A stretch of DNA of 64,000 nt, from positions 248,001 to 312,000 of the forward strand of contig NZ_JALIQS010000004.1 of the NCBI RefSeq assembly GCF_024704725.1. Reading direction: 5' to 3'. Positions within the stretch are counted from its first letter, which is position 1; every line of letters starts with the position of its first letter. The DNA comes from Shinella sp. CPCC 101442. GTDB taxonomy: Bacteria; Pseudomonadota; Alphaproteobacteria; Rhizobiales; Rhizobiaceae. The position numbers were made by a program, and so were the translations under genes. The notes below the pieces were generated by a model. That model was not told the origin of the DNA and did no database searches. It worked only from the letters and a program-made list of their open reading frames with translations. Below, piece after piece: positions 8,189 to 17,319 of the stretch.

Positions 8189-8639
8189 GGCGCCGGTCGA
8201 CCGGGTGTTCGGCACGAAAGCCGACCTGTACGCGGTTCCAGATATTGATTGCGCCGATGGCAACGGTGAGCCAGGCCTGTTCGTCGGCCGTGAAGGCAGC
8301 TTGGACCGCTGCCCAGTCCGCATCGGGAGCATGGGTTTCGGCGACCAGCGTCAGCGTCTCGGTCCAGGCCAGCGCCGCGCGTTCGCGCTCGGTATAGAAC
8401 GATGAATCGCGCCAGCCGGCGAGGAGATGCAGCCGCATCGGGTCCTCGCCGTCCTTCAGCGCCTCGCCGACATGCATATGGATGCAATAGGCGCAGCCGT
8501 TGATCTGCGAGGCGCGCACTTTTACGAGATGCAGCAGGATGGCATCCAGTGGGCTCGCCTTGAGCGCGGCTTCGAGTGCGAACATCGCCTTGAAGGCGGG
8601 CTCGGCGCGTTTGAAATAGTCGGTCATGCGGGGTGACAT
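8178..8639 (-). CDS. Carboxymuconolactone decarboxylase / AhpD-like protein, ECF41 target
   Basis: This 153-residue all-helical protein carries the AhpD redox motif C49-x2-C52-x3-H56 (GCAYCIHMH), which suggests alkylhydroperoxidase-type thiol chemistry rather than ring decarboxylation. AAGGAG stands upstream of the chosen ATG. It is first in a two-gene operon with the ECF41 sigma factor and is preceded by a sequence matching the ECF41 promoter. The physiological substrate is not known for this class. Confidence 0.92.
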   Translation of the reverse strand: MSPRMTDYFKRAEPAFKAMFALEAALKASPLDAILLHLVKVRASQINGCAYCIHMHVGEALKDGEDPMRLHLLAGWRDSSFYTERERAALAWTETLTLVAETHAPDADWAAVQAAFTADEQAWLTVAIGAINIWNRVQVGFRAEHPVDRRHAA

Positions 8640-8670
8640 TCCAGTCTCCTTTTCAATCCTACACTGCCAT

Positions 8671-8697
8671 GACGAGGCTGGAAGGATGGATGTGACA
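8671..8697 (-). promoter_or_regulatory. ECF41-type promoter (TGTCACA-N16-CGTC)
   Basis: On the minus strand the -35-like TGTCACA (8697-8691) and -10-like CGTC (8674-8671) are separated by 16 bp, and CGTC lies 31 bp before the ATG of the CMD gene. As I recall it, the ECF41 consensus is TGTCACA plus CGTC upstream of the partner gene; here both elements match exactly. It should make the sigma factor drive its own operon. Confidence 0.8.
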
Positions 8698-8730
8698 TGA
8701 CCGCGAAGATTTTCCTGAAAAACATTCCGG

Positions 8731-8765
8731 CAAAACAAAAGCCCCGGCGCAGGCACCGGGGCTTT
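8731..8765 (-). terminator. Rho-independent terminator of guaA
   Basis: Perfect 10-bp stem AAAGCCCCGG (8738-8747) / CCGGGGCTTT (8756-8765) with an 8-base loop. Read on the minus strand it is followed by TTTTGTTTTG. It lies 30 bp past the guaA stop. Confidence 0.9.
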
Positions 8766-8794
8766 GGAATGTCCTTGCAGAAAGGGCGATGCCC

Positions 8795-10357
8795 TTACTC
8801 CCACTCGATCGTTCCCGGCGGCTTGGACGTCACGTCATAAACGACGCGGTTGATGCCGCGGACTTCGTTGATGATGCGGGTGGCGGCGCGGCCGAGGAAG
8901 TTCATGTCGTAGTGGTAGAAATCGGCGGTCATGCCGTCGACGGAGGTGACGGCGCGCAGCGCGCAGACGAATTCGTAGGTGCGCCCGTCGCCCATGACGC
9001 CGACGGTCTGGACGGGGAGCAGCACGGCAAAGGCCTGCCAGATCTTGTCGTAGAGGCCGGCCTTGCGGATCTCGTCGAGATAGATCGCGTCGGCGTCACG
9101 GAGGATTTCCAGCTTGTCGCGGGTGATGCCGCCCGGGCAGCGGATGGCGAGGCCCGGACCCGGGAAGGGATGGCGGCCGATGAAGCTGTCCGGCAGGCCG
9201 AGTTCGCGGCCGAGCACGCGCACTTCGTCCTTGAAGAGTTCGCGCAGCGGCTCGACCAGCTTCATGTTCATGCGCTCGGGCAGACCGCCGACATTGTGGT
9301 GCGACTTGATCGTCACCGACGGGCCGCCGGTGAAGGAGACGCTTTCGATGACGTCGGGATAGAGTGTTCCCTGGGCGAGGAATTCAGCGCCGCCGAGCTT
9401 CTTGGCTTCCTCTTCGAACACCTCGATGAACAGGCGGCCGATGATCTTGCGCTTGGTTTCCGGGTCGGAAACGCCTTCCAGCTCGCCGACGAAACGATCG
9501 ACGGCATCGACATGGATGAGGTGCAGATTGTAGTGCTCGCGGAACATGGCAACGACGTCGGCCGCCTCGTTCTTGCGCATCAGGCCGTGGTCGACGAGGA
9601 TGCAGGTGAGCTGCGCGCCGACAGCCTCATGGATGAGGAGGGCTGCGACCGACGAGTCGACGCCGCCGGACAGCGCGCAGATGACGCGCTTGTCGCCAAC
9701 CTGCTCGCGAATGGCTTCCACGGCGCGGGCGCGGTAGGCCGACATCGACCAGTCGCCCTTGATACCGGCGATCCTGTGCACGAAGTTGGAGATGAGCTTT
9801 GCGCCATCGGGCGTGTGCACCACTTCCGGATGGAACATGGTGGTGTAGTAGCGCTTGGCTTCGTTAACGCAGATGGCGAAGGGGGCGTTTTCGGAGACGC
9901 CGATGATCTCGAAGCCCTCGGGTGCGACGGTGACGCGGTCGCCATGGCTCATCCAGACAGGATACTTGTTGCCAACCTCCCAGAAGCCTTCGAAGAGCGG
10001 ACTTGCCTTCAGGATTTCCACATCGGCGCGGCCGAATTCGCGGGCGTGGCCGCCTTCGACGGTGCCGCCGAGCTGGGTGGCGAGCGTCTGCTGGCCATAG
10101 CAGATGCCGAGGATCGGCAGGCCGGAATCGAACACCACCTGCGGGGCACGGGGGCTACCCTGGTCGAGCACCGAAGCGGGGCCGCCGGAGAAGATGATCG
10201 CCTTCGGCTGCATGCGGTGGAAGGCTTCTTCCGCCGACTGGAAGGGGATGATCTCGCAATAGACGCCTGCTTCGCGCACGCGCCGCCCGATGAGCTGGGT
10301 CACCTGGCTGCCGAAATCGATGATGAGAACGCTGTCGGGATTGGCTGTCTGGGTCAT
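8795..10357 (-). CDS. guaA: GMP synthase (glutamine-hydrolysing)
   Basis: A 520-residue enzyme that converts XMP, ATP and glutamine to GMP in purine synthesis. The N-terminal class I glutaminase domain has the triad C86 (GICYGQQ), H176 and E178 (FHPEVVHT). The ATP pyrophosphatase P-loop SGGVDSS is at 230-236, and the C-terminal dimerisation domain ends in the typical PPGTIEWE. Length equals bacterial GuaA. It lies 53 bp after the mtnN stop on the same strand and ends at a strong terminator. Confidence 0.98.
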   Translation of the reverse strand: MTQTANPDSVLIIDFGSQVTQLIGRRVREAGVYCEIIPFQSAEEAFHRMQPKAIIFSGGPASVLDQGSPRAPQVVFDSGLPILGICYGQQTLATQLGGTVEGGHAREFGRADVEILKASPLFEGFWEVGNKYPVWMSHGDRVTVAPEGFEIIGVSENAPFAICVNEAKRYYTTMFHPEVVHTPDGAKLISNFVHRIAGIKGDWSMSAYRARAVEAIREQVGDKRVICALSGGVDSSVAALLIHEAVGAQLTCILVDHGLMRKNEAADVVAMFREHYNLHLIHVDAVDRFVGELEGVSDPETKRKIIGRLFIEVFEEEAKKLGGAEFLAQGTLYPDVIESVSFTGGPSVTIKSHHNVGGLPERMNMKLVEPLRELFKDEVRVLGRELGLPDSFIGRHPFPGPGLAIRCPGGITRDKLEILRDADAIYLDEIRKAGLYDKIWQAFAVLLPVQTVGVMGDGRTYEFVCALRAVTSVDGMTADFYHYDMNFLGRAATRIINEVRGINRVVYDVTSKPPGTIEWE

Positions 10358-10410
10358 GGCGAGCCTTTAATGAAAAACCTCGCGCCGCGCAACGGGGGAA
10401 GGCCGGATTT

Positions 10411-11055
10411 TCAGCCTTCGTCTATGACCGTTCCGTCGGCGATGGCCGCCTCCAGCCTGTCGACGGCGGCGGCGAGCTTCTCGTCGATGACATCGAGGTA
10501 TTCCGTCCAGTTGCCGATATGGGTGAGCTCCGCCTTGCCGTCGGAAATGCCGCGCAGGCCGATGAGCGGCACGCCGAATGCCTGACAGGCGCGTAACGCG
10601 CCGAAGGTTTCCATCTCCACCATGTCGGCGTCGATGCCGGCATAGGCCGCGCCGGAGACGATGTTGGCGCCGGTCGACAGCCGTGCGGTCGGAATACCGG
10701 GAATGCGGATCGGCAGCGGCACTTCGACCGGCAGGTCGAGGAAAGGCGTTGCGCCCTTGGTGAAGCCGAGCGGCGAAGCATCCATGTCGCGGTAGGAAAC
10801 GGAGGCCGCCTGATGGATTTCCGTCTGCTCCAGCGTGGCGGAGCCGGCCGACCCGAGCGAGACGACATAGTCGGGCAGGTTGCCGTCCGCCGCCAGGTGG
10901 CAAAGGGTGAGCGTCAGCTGTACCGCGGCCTCGACCGGGCCGACGCCGGTCATGAGCGGTGTGAAACGGGCCTTCAGATGCGGACCGTATTCGGGACTGG
11001 CGGCCATGACATAGAGCACGCGTTTTGTGCCCACCGTCTTGAGGACGAAGCTCAT
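10411..11055 (-). CDS. mtnN: 5'-methylthioadenosine/S-adenosylhomocysteine nucleosidase family protein
   Basis: This 214-residue nucleoside phosphorylase-fold enzyme would hydrolyse adenine from MTA or SAH in methionine salvage. The signature DMVEMETFGAL (substrate-binding Met-Glu) and RGISDGKAEL, with the catalytic Asp, are visible in the C-terminal half; MTGVGPVEAA near the N-terminus is the phosphate/water loop. It is slightly shorter than E. coli MtnN. The start overlaps the stop of the thioesterase gene by 4 bp (ATGA), so the two are translationally coupled. Confidence 0.88.
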   Translation of the reverse strand: MSFVLKTVGTKRVLYVMAASPEYGPHLKARFTPLMTGVGPVEAAVQLTLTLCHLAADGNLPDYVVSLGSAGSATLEQTEIHQAASVSYRDMDASPLGFTKGATPFLDLPVEVPLPIRIPGIPTARLSTGANIVSGAAYAGIDADMVEMETFGALRACQAFGVPLIGLRGISDGKAELTHIGNWTEYLDVIDEKLAAAVDRLEAAIADGTVIDEG

Positions 11056-11501
11056 TCGGCCACATCCTCCCGACCGCGCACCACCATCATGGTACCGGTC
11101 ATGGAGGCGATCAGCTTGGCTGGGCCGTCCGAAATCGCATAACCGCGCCCATCGGCCACGATGATGTTGGAGCCGGGCTTGGTGACCTCGCCGCGGAAGA
11201 GAAACCGCTCGCCCCGTCCCGGCGACATCAGGTTCACCTTGAACTCGATGGTGAGGATCGAGGCATCCGCGTCGATGACGGAGTAGGCGGCATAGCCGCA
11301 GGCCGTGTCGAGCGCGGCAGAAATGACGCCGGCATGGAGAAAACCATGCTGCTGCGTCAGCTTCTCGTCAAAGGGAAGCTCGATTTCCACGGTGCCGTGT
11401 TCGACACGGGTCAGCTCGGCGCCGATCAGCGCCATGGCCGGCTGTCGCCCGAAACTTCTTGTGATGCGGCCGGCGAAATCCGGCGATGGAAAGCCTGTCA
11501 T
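11052..11501 (-). CDS. PaaI-family hotdog thioesterase
   Basis: A 149-residue single hotdog domain. The motif QHGFLHAGVISAALDTACG (50-69 region) carries the family HGG-like turn and the catalytic Asp D65. It probably hydrolyses an acyl- or aryl-CoA; the substrate is unknown. The chosen ATG (MTGFPSPDF) has only a weak GTGGG upstream; an earlier in-frame ATG would add 24 residues without homology. It is coupled to mtnN by a 4-bp overlap. Confidence 0.85.
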   Translation of the reverse strand: MTGFPSPDFAGRITRSFGRQPAMALIGAELTRVEHGTVEIELPFDEKLTQQHGFLHAGVISAALDTACGYAAYSVIDADASILTIEFKVNLMSPGRGERFLFRGEVTKPGSNIIVADGRGYAISDGPAKLIASMTGTMMVVRGREDVAE

Positions 11502-11580
11502 GATACCCACATGGTGCGGGCACGGGGCCCGAAGGAACGGACCGACGTTTGCACGGCCTATGCTGCACTGCAAGCGCCTT

Positions 11581-12036
11581 TCAGTTCAGCGCCACGATTG
11601 CGCCGTTGAGCGCGGTCGCGAAGGCGACCCAGGCGAGATAGGGCAGGAAAAGCAGGGCTGCCACGTGATCCCGCCGCCACGACGCGACGATGAAGCCCGC
11701 GACGGCGACGAGGAGGCCGAGGATGACGATCAGCGCGGCGGCCGGATCCTGAAGCCCGAAGAAGATCGGCGACCAGGCGAAATTGAGCACGAGCTGGGCA
11801 TACCAGAGCCGCATGGCCATGGAGCGGCGAAGCGACAGCCATGTGCGTGCGCCGACGATGGCGATGAGGGCGTAGAGCAGGCTCCAGGCCGGGGCGAAGA
11901 GCCAGTTGGGCGGATTGAACGACGGTTTGGCAAGTGACTGATACCAGTCGCCGGGCACGTTGTGTGCGCCGATCAGGAGGCCGCCGCCGAGGACGAGGAT
12001 GAGGAAGAAGAGATAGACGAGGGGTTTGTTGCTCAT
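11581..12036 (-). CDS. tspO: TspO/MBR-family membrane protein
   Basis: This 151-residue protein has five hydrophobic segments and the TspO signatures WYQSLAKPSFNPPNWLFAPAW (split across residues about 31-51) and the AQLVLNFAWSPIFFG helix (about 80-94). TspO proteins bind porphyrins and cholesterol-like ligands in membranes and modulate tetrapyrrole or stress responses in alphaproteobacteria. It lies 79 bp upstream of the thioesterase gene, on the same strand. Role here is inferred from the family. Confidence 0.93.
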   Translation of the reverse strand: MSNKPLVYLFFLILVLGGGLLIGAHNVPGDWYQSLAKPSFNPPNWLFAPAWSLLYALIAIVGARTWLSLRRSMAMRLWYAQLVLNFAWSPIFFGLQDPAAALIVILGLLVAVAGFIVASWRRDHVAALLFLPYLAWVAFATALNGAIVALN

Positions 12037-12077
12037 GCCTCTGACCTAGCGCGCTTTTTGCCGTCGTCCAGAGGCGG

Positions 12078-13181
12078 TCAGCCGCGTGGTTTCAGGCTTG
12101 TTATGTGCTGGTCCCAGGCGACATCCTCGCGTCGACCGGCAAAGCCGCCGTCATATGAGGAAACGGCAAAACCATGCGATGCCGCGGCGACGCCGGCGGC
12201 GTCCACGACGCTTTCCGTGCGCACGACCTGCCCGCTCTTTGCATCGAGCACCACGAAGCGACCACCGTTCGGCGAGGTGAGGCCGACGAGGCCTTCGCGG
12301 CGGTTGACGGCGATGGCGCCGACATAGTTGGCAAGGCCGATCGTGGTGTCCTCGGGCAGTGACAGGAAGGTCAGGTCTTCTCCCTTGCCGAAATGTCCGA
12401 CGAGCGGCGGCAGGTCGTTGCGCGCGCCCTCATACTGGCAGGCAAACCAGATGCGGCCCTTCTCGTCGAGGTCGATATGGCGGGTCGAAAGCTGGCGCAG
12501 TTTTTCGGGCAGGGCGTGGCGCTCGACCAGCGCGCCGGTCGCCGCATCGATCAGCGCAAGCGAGGGCTCCATATGATCGAGATTGAGCTTGGTTCGGCCG
12601 AAATCCGGATGGGTCTCGATGCCGCCATTGGCGGCGATCAGCAATGTGCCATCGTCGCTGACGGAGAGATCGTGCGTGCCGATACCGTAGGTCTGGTATT
12701 CGCCGATGCGGCGATAGTTTTCCCGCGCATCGTAAAGGCCGATGACCCCACGCTTGGCGTCGAAATCGTTCTCGCTGGCATAGAGGAGCCGGCCATCGGG
12801 CGAAAAGCAGCCATGCCCGAAGAAATGCCGATCCTCGGCGGCGGCGATGGTGACGGGTTGTTTTCGGCCGCTGCGGTCGATCACAAGGGCGAAGGTGCCG
12901 GGTCGGCGGGCAAAGGCGACGAGATGGTTCGTGACAGGCGAAAAGGCCATGCCATGGCTGCGGGCCGGCAGCGGCGTGCGCGCGATTATGCTGCCGTCTT
13001 CGGCCAACACCGCGATGCCGAAGCTGCCGCCTGGGTCCTTGTAACCGGAGGCGAAGACGGCGTCGGTGCGCGACAGCGCGAAGGCGCCACGCGGGGCGAG
13101 CGTCGCAGCCCAGGCCGCGCCCGCCATGCGCAGGAAGGCGCGCCGGTCGAGGAGCGTGCTTTGGCCGCCCAGGCGTCGCAT
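12078..13181 (-). CDS. DUF1513 beta-propeller-like protein of an imelysin operon
   Basis: A 367-residue protein with a Tat-like signal: DRRAFLRM at about 12-19 followed by a hydrophobic run, with cleavage likely near residues 35-37. The rest shows repeated strands of the kind seen in WD/YVTN propellers (HGMAFSP, HGCFSPDG, GTHDLSVSDDGT, GLTSPNGGRFV). It matches the DUF1513 family, typically found with imelysin and di-haem proteins. It is last in the four-gene operon; its ATG overlaps the stop of the preceding imelysin gene. Export by Tat suggests folding or cofactor loading before secretion. Biochemical role unknown. Confidence 0.85.
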   Translation of the reverse strand: MRRLGGQSTLLDRRAFLRMAGAAWAATLAPRGAFALSRTDAVFASGYKDPGGSFGIAVLAEDGSIIARTPLPARSHGMAFSPVTNHLVAFARRPGTFALVIDRSGRKQPVTIAAAEDRHFFGHGCFSPDGRLLYASENDFDAKRGVIGLYDARENYRRIGEYQTYGIGTHDLSVSDDGTLLIAANGGIETHPDFGRTKLNLDHMEPSLALIDAATGALVERHALPEKLRQLSTRHIDLDEKGRIWFACQYEGARNDLPPLVGHFGKGEDLTFLSLPEDTTIGLANYVGAIAVNRREGLVGLTSPNGGRFVVLDAKSGQVVRTESVVDAAGVAAASHGFAVSSYDGGFAGRREDVAWDQHITSLKPRG

Positions 13182-14308
13182 CAGTCGCCGTCCGAGAAGG
13201 AGAAGCCGGAGCCGAGCCCGATGGCGCCGCCATAACCGCCGTCGAAGGCGAGGATCAGTTCGCGTGTGTTGACGAGCAGGAAGTTGATCTTCTGCTGTTC
13301 CTGCGGCGTGGAGACTGCCTTCTGCATGTCTTTGTCGATCGTCGGGGTAATCCGGCGCAGCGATTTCAGGATGAAGTCGATATTGCCGTAGACCGAGGCG
13401 ATGCTGGGATCGATCAGCTCTTCCATACCGGATTTGTCGAACAGCGTCTGCAGGCCTTCGAGATTGGCGTCGATCGACGTCCAGGTGTTCCCCGACCGCC
13501 AGAACACCGCCGATTTGGGCCGTGCGATGCCGCCGTTGCGGTAGAAGGTCTCGATACGCTGGTCGCGCACCGCCTCCGTGCCATGCACGAGAATGCCGAG
13601 CAGCGCCGTCATCGCCTCCTTGCCGGTGCGGAAGACGGGATTGTCGGGGCCGGGGTGCTTCCAGTCCTTCTGGACGCCATCGGGTGCATCCCAGGCGGCG
13701 GCGAGCTCTCCGGCTGTCGTCCGGATATGGGCGGCGACGGCGGCGGCATAGCGGCAGCGGAACGCGTTCGGCTTGCTCGCTACCGCTTCCGAGCCTGTGC
13801 CGTAAAGGGCGAATTCGATGGCGCCGAAACCCTGGATCGCCACGCTCTTGCTGCCCATGGTCGCGGCATTCGCATCCGCTTCGTCCGCTTTCTGCAGCAG
13901 CGCCTGCACCTGTTTCAGGCCGGTGCCCTTGCGGTCGGGATAAAAGAGAATGCGCTCGAAACGATTGTCGTCGATCACAGGACCGATGCGCAGGATTTCG
14001 ATGCGACCCCAGTCGGTGACGGCCTGGCGGAAGGCTGCGTCGACGGCCTTTCGACCTTCGTCCGAAGGAGCCTTACAATAGGCTTCCGTCATTTCGGCGA
14101 GTGCGCCGGCGGAGGCCTCGAAGGTGCGGTAGCCGGGGCGGATCACCTCGTCGACGGCGCGCGTCATGATGCCGGTGACGATCTCCCCCGTCAGCTCCGG
14201 TGTCGCCGGCGCACTGCCTTCCTGTGCGAAGGCCGGCAGTCCCGCCGCAAAAAACAGGGACGCGGCAAGCAGGGAGCCGAACCGGAGGAAGGGCGGGCGC
14301 TGGATCAT
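13181..14308 (-). CDS. Imelysin-family periplasmic protein (second copy)
   Basis: A 375-residue exported protein with a Sec signal (FLRFGSLLAASLFFAAGLPAFA, ending near residue 28). Helical imelysin repeats follow, with an internal GFGAIEFALYG motif where the classical imelysin GxHxxE would be; here the His position is Gly. It is the COG3489-like partner usually found with a di-haem oxidase. Its start overlaps the upstream stop by 1 bp (TGATG) and its end overlaps the DUF1513 start. It is presumed to act in periplasmic iron uptake; the loss of the His argues that its metal site, if any, differs from that of the first copy. Confidence 0.87.
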   Translation of the reverse strand: MIQRPPFLRFGSLLAASLFFAAGLPAFAQEGSAPATPELTGEIVTGIMTRAVDEVIRPGYRTFEASAGALAEMTEAYCKAPSDEGRKAVDAAFRQAVTDWGRIEILRIGPVIDDNRFERILFYPDRKGTGLKQVQALLQKADEADANAATMGSKSVAIQGFGAIEFALYGTGSEAVASKPNAFRCRYAAAVAAHIRTTAGELAAAWDAPDGVQKDWKHPGPDNPVFRTGKEAMTALLGILVHGTEAVRDQRIETFYRNGGIARPKSAVFWRSGNTWTSIDANLEGLQTLFDKSGMEELIDPSIASVYGNIDFILKSLRRITPTIDKDMQKAVSTPQEQQKINFLLVNTRELILAFDGGYGGAIGLGSGFSFSDGD

Positions 14309-15843
14309 CAGAGGCTCTCCAGAAAGGTCAGAAGGGCGTCGCGGTCGTGTTTTTCCAGCGCGGCGAAGCGGTCGCGTGCCTGTTGCCCCTCGCCGCCGTG
14401 CCAGAGAATGGCCTCGGTGAGGGAGCGCGCGCGCCCGTCATGCAGGAAGAACGTATGGCCGTTGACGGTTTTTGTAAGGCCGATACCCCAGAGTGGCGGT
14501 GTGCGCCACTCCTGTCCGCTCGCCACCCCCACCTGCTGCCCGTCGGCAAGGCCTTCGCCCATGTCGTGCAGCAGGAAATCGGAATAGGGCCAGATGAGCT
14601 GGAAGGCTTGGGCCTTGTTGGCGGCATCGCGCCGGGTCACGAATTTCGGGTGGTGACAGGAGACGCAGCCCGTCTCGTAGAACAGGCGCTTCCCCTCGAG
14701 CGTCCCGGAGAAGCTCGCCTTGCGCCGCGCCGGTACGGCGAGATTTTCGGCATAGAAGGTTACGAGGTCCATGACGGGCGGGGGCGCTTCCGCATCGCCA
14801 AGCCGCTTCTGCACGCCATCGGGGCGTTCGATGCAGGCCGTTTGCGCCGGCATGCAGTCGCCCTGGTGCAGCGGCACTTCCGGCGTGGATATGCCGATAT
14901 CGAAGGCGAAGGCGTCGGCGCTCTGCTGGCGCACGCTGGCGGATTGCGCCTTCCAGCCGAAGCGGCCAAGCGCCTCCTTGCCGGTCGTCGGATCGATGGC
15001 GATCGCTGCCTTGCCGCTGATGCCGTCTCCGTCGGCGTCGTTGGGGTCGGCCAATGCAAGGATATCCGCTTCATGGATGGCCTCGACCAGGCCGAGGCCG
15101 AGCATGGGCTGGGTGACGCGCGGCGAGAGCGTCGTCGTCGCGTCGAGATCGCCATAGGCGAGATCGGCGACGGCGTAGGTCGGGCGGCGGAGATGAACGA
15201 CCTCGCCACCGGCCAGCGTCACCGGTTCCTCTGTATAGGCGATGACCATGCGGCCTTCGGCCTTGAGGCCGGGAATGGCCTGGTCCTGCAACTGCCTGCC
15301 ATAGATCGGATCCGGCAGGCTCATCGCGTGAAAGCTCTTCAGCGCCGCCTCTTCCTCGGGCGTTGCCGCCGGGCGGGCGAGGCGCAGGAACATCGAGGTC
15401 GCGTCCGCCGTGTCCTCGGGCGGATGGCCGCGGCCGTCCCTGATGTGACAGGACTGGCAGGAGCGGGCGTTGTAGAGCGGCCCGAGACCATCGGAGGCCT
15501 GCGTGGAAGACGGCGAGGATACCCAGAGTTTTTGGAACAGCGCATTGCCGAGCTTGAAGGTTTCGCGCTCTTCGAAGCTGATGTTTTCGGAAAAATGGGA
15601 GAAGCTGTTGAGATCGATTTTTGCAAGCGAGGTCGCCGCACCCCCGGACATCGCTTCGTATTGCTCGGCCTTGGAGAAGTCGGTGGTCAGGGTTGTGACG
15701 GCCTGAACGCGCTTGAGGTCTTTTTCGGAGAGATCGTCGCGCTCGCGGTTTTGCGAATGCGCGCTCCCCAGAACCAAAACGCCTGCCGCGACGGTGAACG
15801 CGGCTGAAACCGCGAGCAGGCGACGGGCAGGGCGTTCTGTCAT
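14308..15843 (-). CDS. Di-haem cytochrome c, thiol-oxidoreductase-like (COG3488)
   Basis: This 511-residue exported protein has an N-terminal hydrophobic signal (about 8-28) and two c-type haem sites: C129-x2-C132-H133 (CQSCH) and C393-x2-C396-H397 (CVSCH). A DPNDADGDGISG loop (about 266-277) looks like an EF-hand-type calcium site. The C-terminal WGIGLTK and FLHDGRARSLTEAILWHGGE stretches are typical of the family, distantly related to MauG/cytochrome c peroxidases. It sits between two imelysin genes with 1-bp overlap on one side and a 47-bp gap on the other. It probably changes iron redox state or oxidises a partner protein in the periplasm; this is inferred from context. Confidence 0.9.
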   Translation of the reverse strand: MTERPARRLLAVSAAFTVAAGVLVLGSAHSQNRERDDLSEKDLKRVQAVTTLTTDFSKAEQYEAMSGGAATSLAKIDLNSFSHFSENISFEERETFKLGNALFQKLWVSSPSSTQASDGLGPLYNARSCQSCHIRDGRGHPPEDTADATSMFLRLARPAATPEEEAALKSFHAMSLPDPIYGRQLQDQAIPGLKAEGRMVIAYTEEPVTLAGGEVVHLRRPTYAVADLAYGDLDATTTLSPRVTQPMLGLGLVEAIHEADILALADPNDADGDGISGKAAIAIDPTTGKEALGRFGWKAQSASVRQQSADAFAFDIGISTPEVPLHQGDCMPAQTACIERPDGVQKRLGDAEAPPPVMDLVTFYAENLAVPARRKASFSGTLEGKRLFYETGCVSCHHPKFVTRRDAANKAQAFQLIWPYSDFLLHDMGEGLADGQQVGVASGQEWRTPPLWGIGLTKTVNGHTFFLHDGRARSLTEAILWHGGEGQQARDRFAALEKHDRDALLTFLESL

Positions 15844-15890
15844 GCAGGAAATCGGGCCGCACGCTTAAGGGCAGCGGCCCGCCTTCTTTC

Positions 15891-17168
15891 TTATTGGAAG
15901 ACAGCGTTAGGATTATCCAGGCTGTCAGAGCCTTCAAGCTCGATCTTGCCGAGGTCCAGCGACCCGATGACGCGTTCGATCGTCTTGGTCTGGTCGATCA
16001 GGCTGTCGATGGCGGTCTGGACGACCTTGTTGCCTTCCTCGTTGCCTTCGCCGATCATCTGGTCATAGGCTTCGCCACCTTCCGCGCGGTCCACCAGCGC
16101 CTTGAAGGCGGCATGGCTGGCGTCGAGCTTGGCCTTCATCTCCGTGTCGAGCGCGGCGTCCTTTTCCGCGACGAGTTCGGAGAGCGACGGGCCGGTCAGC
16201 TTCGAGCCGTCGGGACGGGTATATTCGCCCGTATAGACGGTCTGGATGCCGGCGACGTCGTAGTAGTGCGAGTTGTGCGTGTTGTCGGAGAAGCAATCAT
16301 GCTCTTCTTCCGGATCATGCAGCAACAGGCCGAGCTTCATGCGTTCGCCGGCAAGTTCGCCGTAGGAGAGCGAGCCCATGCCGGTCAGCATCGCGGTGAT
16401 GCCGGCCTTCGGATCGGCCGTGACGTTCTTCGTGGCGTCGCCATCGGCGGCCCAGGCCTTCACCATCTCTTCGAGATCGGTGACGAGCAGCGAGGATGCG
16501 GCCTTCAGATAGGCGGCGCGGCGGTCGCAATTGCCGTTGGTGCACTTGTCCTTGTCATAGTCGGAAGCCTGGCGGTTGCCGGCACCCTTGCCGGTACCGT
16601 TCAGGTCCTGACCCCAGAGCAGGAATTCGATGGCGTGATAGCCGGTGGCGACGTTCGCCTCGACTTCGCCGGCCTCATGCAGCTCCTGCAGCACTGCCGG
16701 CGTGATCGTGGTGGCGTCGATCGTCTTGCCGGCGATCTCCAGCTTCGGATTGGCGATGACATTGCCGACGAACAGCGCGTTCTCGTCGCTTTCCGTGCCG
16801 TAGCCCGGATCGACATAGTCGATCAGACCTTCGTCCAGCGGCCAGGCGTTCACCTTGCCTTCCCAATCGTCGACGATCGGGTTGCCGAAGCGATAGGCTT
16901 CCGTCTGCTGGTAGGGCACACGCGACTTCAGCCACGCCTCGCGCGCCGCCTTCAGCGTTTCGTCGCTCGGCTTGGCGATGAGGGCGTCGACCGCCGCGTC
17001 GAGGGCCTTGGCCGCATCGAGCGAGTCGGAGAACTTGGCATGGGCGATTTCGGCGTAGTGCTTGACGATCGCAGCCGGATCGGCCGCCGCATGGGCAGAG
17101 CCGATGGCAAGGCTGGACGCCGCGGCAGCAAGCGCAAAGGCGGCCGCGCGAAGGAAGGAAGTGGTCAT
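15891..17168 (-). CDS. Imelysin-family iron-regulated protein (IrpA-like)
   Basis: A 425-residue periplasmic protein with a Sec signal ending at AHA (about residue 28). The imelysin motif GYHAIE is intact at 176-181 (G-x-H-x-x-E), followed by FLLWGQDLNG. The C-terminal part has a Cys-containing HDCFSDNTHNSHYYD segment typical of IrpA/ICMP proteins. Imelysins are linked to iron uptake and often iron-repressed, though their exact chemistry is unsettled. It is first in the operon imelysin-dihaem-imelysin-DUF1513, with a 150-bp leader containing an Irr-like inverted repeat. Confidence 0.92.
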   Translation of the reverse strand: MTTSFLRAAAFALAAAASSLAIGSAHAAADPAAIVKHYAEIAHAKFSDSLDAAKALDAAVDALIAKPSDETLKAAREAWLKSRVPYQQTEAYRFGNPIVDDWEGKVNAWPLDEGLIDYVDPGYGTESDENALFVGNVIANPKLEIAGKTIDATTITPAVLQELHEAGEVEANVATGYHAIEFLLWGQDLNGTGKGAGNRQASDYDKDKCTNGNCDRRAAYLKAASSLLVTDLEEMVKAWAADGDATKNVTADPKAGITAMLTGMGSLSYGELAGERMKLGLLLHDPEEEHDCFSDNTHNSHYYDVAGIQTVYTGEYTRPDGSKLTGPSLSELVAEKDAALDTEMKAKLDASHAAFKALVDRAEGGEAYDQMIGEGNEEGNKVVQTAIDSLIDQTKTIERVIGSLDLGKIELEGSDSLDNPNAVFQ

Positions 17169-17319
17169 GACGTCTCCTGGTGTCCTGTTTTGGCGTGTCC
17201 CCCGACACCGGACGTCGCGACCAATGGCGACCGCCCGGATGGACCAGCGCGAAGCCGGGCCGGGTTTATTCAGGCCTAGATGTCATGGACCAAATAAAAA
17301 CTGGTGTCAAAGTGTATAG

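Noticed and set aside
8789-10585. A 598-codon open frame on the plus strand
   Set aside because: It lies antisense to guaA, which is unmistakable.
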